A DNA stretch of 64,000 nt from JAHRVQ01 sp964548025 (GTDB lineage Bacteria > Pseudomonadota > Gammaproteobacteria > Pseudomonadales > Azotimanducaceae): positions 1-64,000 of the forward strand of contig CAZJRI010000004.1 of assembly GCA_964548025.1 (NCBI GenBank), given 5' to 3'. The position numbers and the translations under genes were made by a program. The notes below the pieces were generated by a model, which saw nothing but the letters and a program-made list of their open reading frames with translations, was not told the origin of the DNA and did no database searches. The stretch's first letter is position 1. Every line of letters starts with the position of its first letter. Positions 50,328 to 59,423 of this stretch are shown here, piece by piece.

Positions 50328-52449
50328 AGCGCTTAAATTCTCCGGCAAAAATAATCTGCCAATTCTTCTTCAAGCGGAAAACAGCGAGTGCGGGCTGGCG
50401 TGTCTGGCAATGATTTCTCACTACTACGGTGACAATTCAGAAATCTCATTTTTTCGTAATGGTGTTGAATCAGTCAATCGGGGATCGGACCTTGGCACGC
50501 TGATGAAAGTAGCCAGGCAGCATCAAATGATAGGCAGAGCTATAAGATGTGAAATTGATGAACTGCATCTGTTTAAGGATCCGGTGATTCTGCATTGGAA
50601 CCACAATCACTATGTCGTACTGAAAGAATGTTCGCGAAAGAGCGTCGTTGTTCACGACCCGGCTATAGGGGTTCGTAAATTAAACCTTGAGGAATTCAGC
50701 CACCACTTCACTGGCGTCGCACTTGAACTGACGCCTGATGCTGATTTTAAGCCTGAGAAGAATCAGGAGCGACCTGGTTTCGCGGACTTTATGCAAGGGA
50801 TCCGAGGGTTTGTGCCTGTTCTTTGTCAGCTTCTGATACTCGCTGGTGTACTGCAGTTCATAACGTTGTTGACCCCGTTCTATACCCAACTGGTCATGGA
50901 CGAAGTGCTGGTGAAAGGCGATGTTGATCTGCTGCTTGTACTGGCGCTTGGATTTGCACTTCTAACACTGATAGGTGTATTCACCAATACCATCAGGGGC
51001 TGGACAAAAATATACCTCACCAGCCAACTCTCATTCGAATTTAGTGCAAGGCTATTTAAGCACCTGATCTTTTTGCCTGTTTACTATTTTCGTAAACGAC
51101 ATATGGGAGATATCGTTTCGAGATTTCATTCACTTAATCCAGTTCAGGAATTTATTACCAGCAGTGTAATAACAATAATTCTCGATGGCATCATGGCTGC
51201 CATGACAATTGTCATTGTCTTCATCTATTCGCCGGTTATGGCCACATTAGTTGTCGGAACGCTTATCGTTGAGCTTCTGCTGCAGCTCTCTTTCTATTCA
51301 CCTACAAAAATGAGAGTCAATGAACAACTGGTTGCAGAAGCGAAGGTTGATTCCAATTTCATGGAGACGATTCGTACGATTTCTTCCATTAAACGTTACA
51401 ATAAGGAAGAACATTCCATCAGTGTCTGGCAGAACAATTTCTGTAATTCCATCAACGCTGGTATCAAAGTAGAACGGCTACACCTCTTCCTCGGCGCCTT
51501 AAGTTCCACCATATCCGGAATTTCAGGTATTGCGATCATCTATCTTGGCGCCACGCAGGTATTAAGTGAGCAAATGACAATCGGCATGTTGTTCGCTTTC
51601 ATAGCCTATAAAAATCACCTTCAATCCGCGGTGAATTCGCTGGTGGGTGAGTTTGTCAATTATCTTATGTTGTCTCTTCACTTTGATCGGTTGAGCGACA
51701 TCAAAATGCACGCACTGGAGTCTGATAAAGGACCAATGCGCACGCTGTCAGGTACGATCCAGGTGAGATCCCTGTCGTTCAGATATAGCGAAGATGCAGC
51801 GCCGGTGATTCAGGATCTAAATCTGACAATAGGTCAAGGTGAACAATTGGCCATCTGTGGTCCTTCCGGCTCAGGCAAGTCAACCTTAATCAACCTGATG
51901 CAGGCTGACCTTACAAGCACTGAAGGAGAAATCTGTTACGACAATCTAAGTGCCAGAATTGTCGGCATTCGATCGATTCGAGAGAACTGCGCTAGTGTTA
52001 TGCATGGTGATCAGCTTTCTTCGGGAAGTATAAAAAGCAATATCACCTTCGGTAGCCATTCAGTTGACTGGGCTGATCTTGAGGCGGCATCGACACTCGC
52101 TGGTATCCACCAGGATATTCTGGCGCTGCCCATGGCATACGAGAGCCTTGTTGGTGAGATGAGTTCAGGTCTGTCTGCAGGTCAGGTCCAACGAATACTG
52201 ATTGCACGCGCGCTGTACAAGAAGCCAAAAATACTTTTTCTCGATGAGGGAACAGCACATCTGGATAAAAAGGCAGCAAGTACCATCATGGCTAATATCC
52301 GGTCTGCAAATATCACCTGCATTTTCATTACCCATCAAAGGACGCTACTCAAGTCAGCAGATATCGTTCTTTCAATAGGCAATGGTAAACACAGATTAAA
52401 CAGAATTCGCAGGAATACGATGACCATTGTTGGTAGCCTCGAATCATAG
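50320..52449 (+). CDS. C39-peptidase ABC exporter (bacteriocin/RiPP-type)
   Basis: 709 residues from ATG 50320 (ATG 50314 is also possible). N-terminal C39 protease with C24 (SECGLACLA), H97 (NHNHYVVL) and D113 (VHDPAIG), all intact. Six-helix membrane domain (about 165-450), then the ATPase with Walker A GPSGSGKST (514-522), signature GLSAGQ, Walker B ILFLDEGTAHLD and the H-loop THQ. The Q-loop position reads VMHGDQ, where relatives have VMQDDQ. It should cut a double-glycine leader and export the peptide, but no such peptide is seen nearby. Confidence 0.9.
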   Translation: MFEALKFSGKNNLPILLQAENSECGLACLAMISHYYGDNSEISFFRNGVESVNRGSDLGTLMKVARQHQMIGRAIRCEIDELHLFKDPVILHWNHNHYVVLKECSRKSVVVHDPAIGVRKLNLEEFSHHFTGVALELTPDADFKPEKNQERPGFADFMQGIRGFVPVLCQLLILAGVLQFITLLTPFYTQLVMDEVLVKGDVDLLLVLALGFALLTLIGVFTNTIRGWTKIYLTSQLSFEFSARLFKHLIFLPVYYFRKRHMGDIVSRFHSLNPVQEFITSSVITIILDGIMAAMTIVIVFIYSPVMATLVVGTLIVELLLQLSFYSPTKMRVNEQLVAEAKVDSNFMETIRTISSIKRYNKEEHSISVWQNNFCNSINAGIKVERLHLFLGALSSTISGISGIAIIYLGATQVLSEQMTIGMLFAFIAYKNHLQSAVNSLVGEFVNYLMLSLHFDRLSDIKMHALESDKGPMRTLSGTIQVRSLSFRYSEDAAPVIQDLNLTIGQGEQLAICGPSGSGKSTLINLMQADLTSTEGEICYDNLSARIVGIRSIRENCASVMHGDQLSSGSIKSNITFGSHSVDWADLEAASTLAGIHQDILALPMAYESLVGEMSSGLSAGQVQRILIARALYKKPKILFLDEGTAHLDKKAASTIMANIRSANITCIFITHQRTLLKSADIVLSIGNGKHRLNRIRRNTMTIVGSLES

Positions 52450-52523
52450 AAGTTGCGCCAGGTGTCGCAATCTGTTTTCAAAATGAATAGCATGCATCCT
52501 GAACCCAACATCCGACCGATTTG

Positions 52524-53366
52524 ATGATGAAAATCTGGATCTCTTTCTGGCTGATTGCTTTTTCATGCCCGCTTTATGGCTGGGGTACGGAGGGGCATGA
52601 GCTCACTTGCGCCATTGCCGATGCAAAATTGACCCCAAAAGCAAGACAATTTGTTAAAGATACCTTGTCGATGGGGCAATTCCTGGACGGGAACAGCGAT
52701 AATGATCTCGCGTCTGCGTGTCTCTGGGCTGATGATGCAAAATACGCGAAGTACGCCGGTACCTATGAATCACATTTTCTCAATGTTCCGCGAAGTGAAA
52801 ACAAGATCGAATTCAGCCGGGACTGCGCCGCACTTGACTGTATTGCGGTTGGCATCCAACGAAACCTGAATTACCTCGCACAGACCGCAACAAGCGATCG
52901 TGAGCGCGCAAGAAAAGCAGCAGCACTTAGATTTCTGGGACATTTCATCGGTGATCTTCACCAACCACTTCATGTAAGTAATCTTGAAGATTGGGGGGGA
53001 AATAAAATCAAGGTCTCATGGTTTGGAAAAAAATCAAACCTGCACAAGGTCTGGGATGTCGAAGTGCTCGAAAGATCTGGACTAAGTCACCCGGACAATC
53101 TTGACTTTTTTCTTCGGCAGGAAATTGACGATCATGAATTCAATGTACTGCGGTGGATGGAGTCTTCCTTTAAACTCGCTCGAAGTTCAGCTTATCGAAA
53201 CGCTGATGGCAATATCATTACTACCGGTGAAACTCTGAATGAGGCCTATTTTGAAAAATCCAAACCAGTTGTGATTCAGCAGTTGCTGCTTGCCGGTCAC
53301 AGACTGGCCTATCTCATCAACTCGCTGGCGGATTCTTCTCTGGATCCCAATATACTAATTAACTAA
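52524..53366 (+). CDS. S1/P1 nuclease family protein
   Basis: 280 residues from ATG 52524. A signal peptide is cut before WGTEGHE, so the mature protein starts with the tryptophan that binds zinc through its N-terminus, as in P1/S1 nuclease. Other zinc ligands are visible in SHFLNV, HFIGDLHQPLHV and the D/H of HKVWD. The family degrades single-stranded DNA/RNA and 3'-phosphates in the periplasm or outside. Start ambiguous by one codon either way. Confidence 0.9.
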   Translation: MMKIWISFWLIAFSCPLYGWGTEGHELTCAIADAKLTPKARQFVKDTLSMGQFLDGNSDNDLASACLWADDAKYAKYAGTYESHFLNVPRSENKIEFSRDCAALDCIAVGIQRNLNYLAQTATSDRERARKAAALRFLGHFIGDLHQPLHVSNLEDWGGNKIKVSWFGKKSNLHKVWDVEVLERSGLSHPDNLDFFLRQEIDDHEFNVLRWMESSFKLARSSAYRNADGNIITTGETLNEAYFEKSKPVVIQQLLLAGHRLAYLINSLADSSLDPNILIN

Positions 53367-53443
53367 CCAGGATCTATCGTCACGGGCTCTATTAATTCGA
53401 ATTTACCAGAACCTCAGCACGGTTGAGCTTGTCACCTCCAACT

Positions 53444-54673
53444 TTATGTTTCATGTTCAACTTCAAGCTGAGTTGCTTTGGCATGTTTGGTTAACGGAAA
53501 AATCAGCGTTAGCCAGACCGCTGTAGCGACGAATCCAATTGCCAGATAGTAATTGCTCATTAGAATTCCAGCTTGTTTTAGCGAAACGAAAACTGCGGCT
53601 GACGCGCCCTTCCCCGTTCGATAGCCAAATACATCGATTATCTGTTTTGCCCGATATCTCTCATCGAATCCGAGGGGTATGTATAGGACTTCCTTCGCTG
53701 CACGGAAAAGAGAATAGTCAAATGCCTTAAACAGAAAAAACGCAAGACCCACCGACAGTACAGATGGGTCAATTACCGCAAACCCGATTGCGACAATGTG
53801 AATAGCAGGCATCAGTATGTGTACCCACCTTAACGCGATCAGACTGAGCAGTAGTGGCGAGATGACGAATTGAAGAATAAGTCCCGCAGTACCAAGCGTA
53901 CCGAAGAACCATCCCTGAAAAGCCGTTTCTTCGTCAGGCCTGCCGACGTATTGCTCCGAGAGCAAAATCTGAAATTTGAAATCAAGAACAGCAGCGACTA
54001 GTTGGGACAGCAGTACAATCGCCAGCAGGTAGCTCAACGTTGAATTTTGCTTTAACCAGCGCCATCCCATGTAACTTGGATGATCCTCAACTTTGGGAGG
54101 CACTTCAGGTTCACCGAATCGCCTATAAGCGATATTTGAGGTTAGTGCGGCAGGAATCACAGATATAGATGCCAGAAGGATCATTGTTTCTGTCCCCCAT
54201 TGACCTGCCGTTAGTCCGACCATCCACCCGCCGACAACGGAGCCAAGACCGGCAACACCTGTGATCGGACCGTTCAACTTTTTGCCATTTTCAGGGGAAA
54301 GACTTGAGTTTATATAACTCCAGTACTGTTCAATCAGCAGGACAATATAGAGTTCTTTAATCAGAAACAGTACCGGTGTGATGACCTTGCTGCCACTGAT
54401 AACCATCAGATAGCAACAGAAGATGAACAGGCCTGATCCAAGTGAGGTAACCAACAGTGTTCGTCTTGGACCGAGGGCGCTCAAAATGCGCCCGTAAATA
54501 GCAACTCCCAGGAAAACCACAATAGGCATTGCCGCCATCACGAGAGGAAGGTTCTCTGCGCCATAGGCAGTCTTGAACAAGACCGTGGATGCAGATCTTA
54601 TAAGTTCGTATCCAGCCAGTGTAAATAAGGCAGATAACGCCATCAATGCAGCTACTTGATATTGTCTATTCAT
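53444..54673 (-). CDS. NTT-like (ADP/ATP carrier-related) MFS transporter
   Basis: 409 residues from ATG 54673; 54799 would add a charged tail with no membrane function. Eleven to twelve hydrophobic segments. The pattern YELIRSASTVLFKTAYGAENLPLV (in part), IEQYWSYINSSLSPENGKKL (in part) and a following Gly-rich helix resembles the Npt1/Npt2-type nucleotide transporter branch of the MFS. Typical members exchange ADP/ATP or move nucleotides; free-living relatives are uncharacterised. Assignment by recalled pattern, so moderate. Confidence 0.68.
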   Translation of the reverse strand: MNRQYQVAALMALSALFTLAGYELIRSASTVLFKTAYGAENLPLVMAAMPIVVFLGVAIYGRILSALGPRRTLLVTSLGSGLFIFCCYLMVISGSKVITPVLFLIKELYIVLLIEQYWSYINSSLSPENGKKLNGPITGVAGLGSVVGGWMVGLTAGQWGTETMILLASISVIPAALTSNIAYRRFGEPEVPPKVEDHPSYMGWRWLKQNSTLSYLLAIVLLSQLVAAVLDFKFQILLSEQYVGRPDEETAFQGWFFGTLGTAGLILQFVISPLLLSLIALRWVHILMPAIHIVAIGFAVIDPSVLSVGLAFFLFKAFDYSLFRAAKEVLYIPLGFDERYRAKQIIDVFGYRTGKGASAAVFVSLKQAGILMSNYYLAIGFVATAVWLTLIFPLTKHAKATQLEVEHET

Positions 54674-55048
54674 TTTTTCCAGAAGTCGGTCGTTTGTCCG
54701 GTTCCACGCGGGTTCCACGAAAGCCCTCGTTTTTATCTCCTGAGAATTGTCCGGAGATCTACAATCAGGGTCACCGTTGTGCCCTTTTTTGCACTTCATT
54801 CATGGTTACAATCAGATGTCATCATTATTGGCAGATGCTCATTTACGTACCACCTGCAATCAACACATTCACTGACAACAAGGCAGATACTACGGGTAAT
54901 TTGTCGTCCAGGCGAGCTAATGGGTGACTTGAATATCACGAATGGACGCAATGAATGAAATTATCTGGAGCAAGCGGCAGTATTGAGATAAGGTACGCGC
55001 CTTCGCCGACAACCTGCGACAAAGAATAGATAGGATAGAGTTTCATTT
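54674..55048. other. 375-bp divergent intergenic region
   Basis: It lies between the NTT-like carrier and serC. It contains a possible short plus-strand frame (ATG at 54919, 12 codons) and an extended minus-strand frame continuous with the carrier, neither convincing. No clear RNA structure was noticed. It should hold both promoters. Confidence 0.5.
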
Positions 55049-56197
55049 ATGAACAAACCTGAAGTAAAACCGGATAATCCTCGATTTTCCTCTGGCCCCA
55101 CCACGAAGAGACCGGGCTGGAACATCGCGAATCTTCCAACCGAAAGTCTTGGTCGATCCCATCGCGCGAGCGCGGAGAAGGAAAAACTCAACCAGGTCAT
55201 AGAGCAGAGCAAGTCGATATTAGGGATACCTGATGACTATTTTCTTGGCATCGTACCGGCATCAGATACAGGCGCGTTTGAGATGGCGATGTGGACAATG
55301 CTCGGAGCCAAACCCGTCGATGTTCTTTCATGGGAGAGTTTCGGACAGGGCTGGAGAACCGACATTCAGAAACAGTTGAAACTGGAAAACGTAAGGGATA
55401 TTTCTGCCGGGTATGGCGAATTACCAGACCTGTCTTCTGTAGATTTTGATAACGACGTGATTTTTACCTGGAACGGTACGACCTCAGGCGTTCGTGTTCC
55501 AAATGGCGATTGGATCGCCAGTGATCGAGTTGGTCTGACATTTTGTGATGCAACTTCTGCCGTTTTTGCGATGCCTCTCGACTGGCCCAAACTTGATGTC
55601 GTTACCTGGTCCTGGCAAAAAGTGCTGGGTGGCGAAGGCGCACACGGCATGATCGCACTGTCGCCGCGCGCAGTGACTCGACTTGAAACCTATGTACCAG
55701 CATGGCCGTTACCAAAAATATTCCGTCTGACAAAAGGCGGTAAAATTATGGCGGATGTTTTTAAAGGCTCGACAATCAACACGCCGTCAATGCTTGCTGT
55801 GGAAGACCAGTTGGATGCGCTCGCATGGGCTGAAAAGATTGGCGGGTTGGATATGCTGATAGCACGAAGCCAGAAGAACCTTGAGGTCATTTCAACATGG
55901 GTTGATTCATCCAATTGGGCAGCATTTCTTGCCAAGGATGAGTCCCAGCGTTCTTCAACATCCATCTGTATTACGAACAGAGATAAATGGTTTACCGATC
56001 AGACTGTGGACGAGCAGAACGCTGTGATCAAAGCGATGGTCAAATTGCTGGCTGATGATGATGTAGCCTACGACATCGGCGGTTATCGAGATGCACCGCC
56101 TGGACTCAGAATCTGGGGTGGCGGTACAGTTGAATCAAGTGATACTGAAAAACTGTTACCATGGCTCGACTGGTCATTTGACGCGGTTAAAAAATAG
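55049..56197 (+). CDS. serC: Phosphoserine aminotransferase, alphaproteobacterial/archaeal-type
   Basis: 382 residues. The N-terminal PRFSSGPTTKRPGW and GRSHRA segments match the TIGR01365-type SerC found in alphaproteobacteria and Methanosarcina rather than the E. coli type. The PLP lysine is K191 (SWQKVLGGEGAHG). It converts 3-phosphohydroxypyruvate and glutamate to phosphoserine. Here it is not next to serA or serB; thrH at 34678 could supply the phosphatase step. Confidence 0.93.
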   Translation: MNKPEVKPDNPRFSSGPTTKRPGWNIANLPTESLGRSHRASAEKEKLNQVIEQSKSILGIPDDYFLGIVPASDTGAFEMAMWTMLGAKPVDVLSWESFGQGWRTDIQKQLKLENVRDISAGYGELPDLSSVDFDNDVIFTWNGTTSGVRVPNGDWIASDRVGLTFCDATSAVFAMPLDWPKLDVVTWSWQKVLGGEGAHGMIALSPRAVTRLETYVPAWPLPKIFRLTKGGKIMADVFKGSTINTPSMLAVEDQLDALAWAEKIGGLDMLIARSQKNLEVISTWVDSSNWAAFLAKDESQRSSTSICITNRDKWFTDQTVDEQNAVIKAMVKLLADDDVAYDIGGYRDAPPGLRIWGGGTVESSDTEKLLPWLDWSFDAVKK

Positions 56198-56210
56198 AGT
56201 GCTCAAGAAA

Positions 56211-56229
56211 AGGCGCCTGTTTGGCGCCT
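56211..56229 (-). terminator. Terminator for the 33-residue basic protein
   Basis: On the minus strand AGGCGCC-AAACA-GGCGCCT is followed by TTTTCTT. The same hairpin sits just after serC on the plus strand, without a T-run. Confidence 0.75.
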
Positions 56230-56251
56230 GCTACTCAAATATCCGCAACGG

Positions 56252-56353
56252 TTATTTTGATGATTTTGATTTCTTTTCTCTCCGTTTCTCTTTCAGCGTT
56301 TTCTTTGGTTTGGATCGATCATTGACCTTCCGTTTATCTCTGCCTTTAGCCAT
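56252..56353 (-). CDS. Very small, highly basic conserved-type protein
   Basis: 33 codons from ATG 56353 to TAA at 56252. GGGAG lies 7 nt upstream and a terminator follows. The product begins MAKGRDKRKV and ends with a KEKRREKKSKSSK tail; 17 of 33 residues are Lys or Arg. Short MAKG...-type lysine-rich proteins occur in other bacteria, to my recollection, without known function. Ribosome or nucleic-acid association is plausible. It lies opposite in strand between serC and the RDD gene; the 261 bp after it hold no other gene. Confidence 0.7.
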   Translation of the reverse strand: MAKGRDKRKVNDRSKPKKTLKEKRREKKSKSSK

Positions 56354-56614
56354 AAAACTTCTCCCTTTGTAGATAAAATTGGTTCAGTTTCAGTGGTGGC
56401 CACTTCCTCTATCTGAATATCTTTTCTATCTCGTGCCGGATAGTTACGGCAGATATGAGAAAAGAGGCGAGCATTCAGTCTAATGATGGGTTACCCGATG
56501 TCAATTGTCTTCAGAGGACCGCAGATGATCAGGTGCAGCCATCTAACTCTTTTCCGGAAAGGTGAATTCTGCTGAAATTGCGTTTAATATCAGAAAAAAC
56601 CAAGCCAAGCGGCC

Positions 56615-57442
56615 ATGGAAGATCAGAAATACAGAGAACTCATCAAGAGCTATGATCTGGAGACACTGATCAATGTCAGACGGCTGATTGACCGCGAGGT
56701 TTATAAAGTCAGGTATGACTGGATCGAAGCAGAAATCAAGGATCGTCGTCAGGGCGTAGGTCCAGCGGCCGCACCGCCGCCAACCAGGCTCAGTTTCTCC
56801 CGGAATGAAACTTACGCGGGAATTATGTACCGGACCCCTGCACTCATCATCGATTTACTGCTTGTCTATATTCCGAGTGGGATGATCCTCGAAGCCTTTC
56901 TGGGCAACAATTTCTGGCCTGGCGTGTTTTTTATTCCCATTCTCTATCCCCTGTATCAGATCTGTTGCACCTGGATGTGGGGACAAACGCCAGGAAGGTT
57001 CCTGCTGGGCATCAAGGTCGTTAATGACAACCCCGGCATCAGATTGGGCATGAAAGCTGTCATTCAAAGACATTCACCTGACCTTTGTTTCGCGATATTG
57101 ATGATGGTTTCAATTATCTGGATGGTTGCATCAGGTTTCAGCCTGCCTGAACATGCAACGCTCGATGCGAAGACTAATGCTTTTCACTTCACGAACAGGT
57201 ACTGGGACCTGACAGACGATATTTGGGATGTCTGGATATGGAGCGAAATTATTTTCTTAACACTTGATGGCAGGCGTCGAAGCTTGCACGAATTTCTTTC
57301 GAATACAGTTGTTATTCACAAGATCAGGCAATCTGATTTTGCAGCAGGATTAAATTCAACCAGTGATTTTGAATCCTCCTATTATGAATGGCTCAACAGG
57401 CAGCTTGATCATATTGCAGCCAGACTATTCCACAGACGATAA
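56615..57442 (+). CDS. RDD-family membrane protein
   Basis: 275 residues. A charged N-terminal helical part (1-60) precedes an RDD domain with the arginine in YRTPALIIDLLLVY and a following WGQTPGRFLLGIKVV motif. About four membrane segments, and the acidic/basic DGRRRSLHEFLS near the end. The start is ATG without a strong Shine-Dalgarno. It stands alone; function unknown. Confidence 0.8.
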   Translation: MEDQKYRELIKSYDLETLINVRRLIDREVYKVRYDWIEAEIKDRRQGVGPAAAPPPTRLSFSRNETYAGIMYRTPALIIDLLLVYIPSGMILEAFLGNNFWPGVFFIPILYPLYQICCTWMWGQTPGRFLLGIKVVNDNPGIRLGMKAVIQRHSPDLCFAILMMVSIIWMVASGFSLPEHATLDAKTNAFHFTNRYWDLTDDIWDVWIWSEIIFLTLDGRRRSLHEFLSNTVVIHKIRQSDFAAGLNSTSDFESSYYEWLNRQLDHIAARLFHRR

Positions 57443-57533
57443 GGCTGTTCGGCTGTCTCAATAACACTCTTGGCTTTCCAAGTCTGACCAGGCTCTTTAT
57501 AGTACGGCACATCAAATCCATCGAGTGCAATAA

Positions 57534-58433
57534 ATGACCGTGTCAGAAGTAACAACAAACCTGCGTTTCCCTGAAGGCCCGATTGCGATGCCGGATGGCA
57601 GTGTTCTGGTAGTAGAAATAGAACGTGGTACATTGAGCCGGGTAACCCCTGATGGAGAAATCGAGGTGATCGCCGAACCAGGGGGTGGGCCGAACGGTGC
57701 TGCAATTGGACCTGACGGCAGATGCTATCTTTGTAATAACGGTGGTTTTGAATGGCATCACAGAAGTGGTTTGACCTTTCCCGGAGAGCAACCTGATAAC
57801 TATTCCGGCGGGCGAATTGAAGCGGTTGATATAAAAACCGGTCAGGTCGAAGTCCTCTATAACGAGTGCGATGACAACCTGCTGCGAGGGCCGAACGACA
57901 TTGTTTTCGATCAAACTGGCGGATTCTGGTTTACAGACCACGGTAAGAACAGGTCACGTGACAAGGATCGAACCGGTGTGTTTTATGCACAACCCGATGG
58001 TGGCTTCATCGAAGAGGCATTATTTCCACTGGAGGCACCAAACGGAATCGGTTTGTCTCCGGACGAAGACTGCTTGTATGTCGCTGAAACTCCAACCGGC
58101 AGACTCTGGGCATTTGATATCGAAGCACCGGGAAAACTCGCAGGTCCGAGGAAGATGATGGCACAGATCCCGGATTATCATATGTTTGATTCCCTCGCTG
58201 TTGATTCAGAAGGAAATATTTGTGTCGCAACCCTGATCAACGGAGGCATAACGATTCATTCCGCCGATGGTTCGGCTGCGGAGCATATCGCTATGCCCGA
58301 CAGACTTACGACCAATATCTGCTTTGGCGGTACCGATCTAAAAACAGCATTTATTACCCTGTCCAGTACGGGAAAACTCGTTTCAATCCCGTGGTCTACA
58401 GCAGGATTGCCACTTAATTTCCTGAACAAGTGA
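57534..58433 (+). CDS. SMP-30/gluconolactonase-family lactonase
   Basis: 299 residues of six-bladed propeller. Calcium-ligand regions are visible: FPEGPI (Glu), the Asn of GPNGAAIGPDGR, the Asn in RGPNDIVFD and the Asp in MFDSLAVDSEG. The family hydrolyses sugar-acid lactones. The stop codon overlaps a possible GTG start of the tctC gene, so it appears co-transcribed with the tripartite tricarboxylate transporter, suggesting a lactone or aldonate substrate. Confidence 0.9.
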   Translation: MTVSEVTTNLRFPEGPIAMPDGSVLVVEIERGTLSRVTPDGEIEVIAEPGGGPNGAAIGPDGRCYLCNNGGFEWHHRSGLTFPGEQPDNYSGGRIEAVDIKTGQVEVLYNECDDNLLRGPNDIVFDQTGGFWFTDHGKNRSRDKDRTGVFYAQPDGGFIEEALFPLEAPNGIGLSPDEDCLYVAETPTGRLWAFDIEAPGKLAGPRKMMAQIPDYHMFDSLAVDSEGNICVATLINGGITIHSADGSAAEHIAMPDRLTTNICFGGTDLKTAFITLSSTGKLVSIPWSTAGLPLNFLNK

Positions 58434-58435
58434 AA

Positions 58436-59398
58436 ATGATGCGACGCTTTGTTTGTCTGTTATTACTGGCCTCGTCCTGTTTGCCCGGCCACGCTGAAGT
58501 GATGTCGAAAACCCACTTTCTGATCCCTGCCGGTCCCGGAGGCGGCTGGGATGGTACAGCAAGGGGGGTTGGCGAAGCTCTCGTCAAATCGAACCTCGTA
58601 AAAAGTGTTTCGTTTGAGAACCTTTCCGGGGGGGGCGGTGGTCGGGCAATAGCCAAACTCATTGAGACGGCAGATCGTCAACAGAATACCCTGCTGATCA
58701 ATTCAACTCCCATGGTCGTTCGCTCACTTCAGAAGATATTTCCACAGTCATTTCGCGATCTGAAGCCAATCGCATCCGTGATAGCCGATTACAGTTGTTT
58801 CGTTGTCAGAAAAGATTCACCTATCATTGATTTTTCCGATGCTGTGAAACAATTTAAGGCCGATCCTAGATCCATAAAAGCCGCTGGTGGTTCTGTCCGA
58901 GGCAGCACAGATCACTTCATTCTTGCCAGAGCAATGGAACTTGCTGGTGGCAATCCGAGAAAGCTCAAATATATCCCCTATGACGGCGGTGGCAAAGCCA
59001 TGGCGGGTATTCTCAATGGTGAAAGTCAGATACTGTCCACCGGGCTCAGTGAAGCGATAGATATGCAACGGGCTGGTGAGGTCCGCATCATTGCCGTAAC
59101 TGCTCCGGACCGCATTCCCGAGGCAGCAGATATCCCTACACTGAGAGAATTGGGCTTTGATCTGGTCTTTGCGAACTGGCGGGGATTCTTTGCTGCTCCG
59201 GGTCTGCCAGAGATTCAATATGAGAAGATGAGACGTACTATCGCATTACTGGTCGCAACCCCCGCATTTGAGCAGGTACGACTGCGCAATGGCTGGTCAT
59301 TGCTTCACAATGAAGGCGATGCATTTTACGACTTCCTGGAACAACAGGAGCAGGAAATTGCGAAATTAATGCGTCAGTTAGGTTTCCTTAGAAGTTAA
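58436..59398 (+). CDS. tctC: TTT transporter solute-binding protein (TctC/Bug)
   Basis: About 320 residues from ATG 58436 (GTG 58430 and ATG 58439 are alternatives). Signal peptide (RRFVCLLLLASSCLPGHA), then a Bug fold with FLIPAGPGGGWDGTARGVG (in part), NLSGGGGGRAI and the AGGSVRGSTDHF segment. It captures a carboxylate in the periplasm for TctAB. It follows the SMP-30 gene with essentially no gap. Confidence 0.92.
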   Translation: MMRRFVCLLLLASSCLPGHAEVMSKTHFLIPAGPGGGWDGTARGVGEALVKSNLVKSVSFENLSGGGGGRAIAKLIETADRQQNTLLINSTPMVVRSLQKIFPQSFRDLKPIASVIADYSCFVVRKDSPIIDFSDAVKQFKADPRSIKAAGGSVRGSTDHFILARAMELAGGNPRKLKYIPYDGGGKAMAGILNGESQILSTGLSEAIDMQRAGEVRIIAVTAPDRIPEAADIPTLRELGFDLVFANWRGFFAAPGLPEIQYEKMRRTIALLVATPAFEQVRLRNGWSLLHNEGDAFYDFLEQQEQEIAKLMRQLGFLRS

Positions 59399-59423
59399 CT
59401 TAAAATCTAGATATATATCATAA

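Noticed and set aside
54919..54957. 12-codon plus-strand frame upstream of serC as a leader peptide
   Set aside because: No regulatory codons, no adjoining attenuator hairpin, and no ribosome site were seen.
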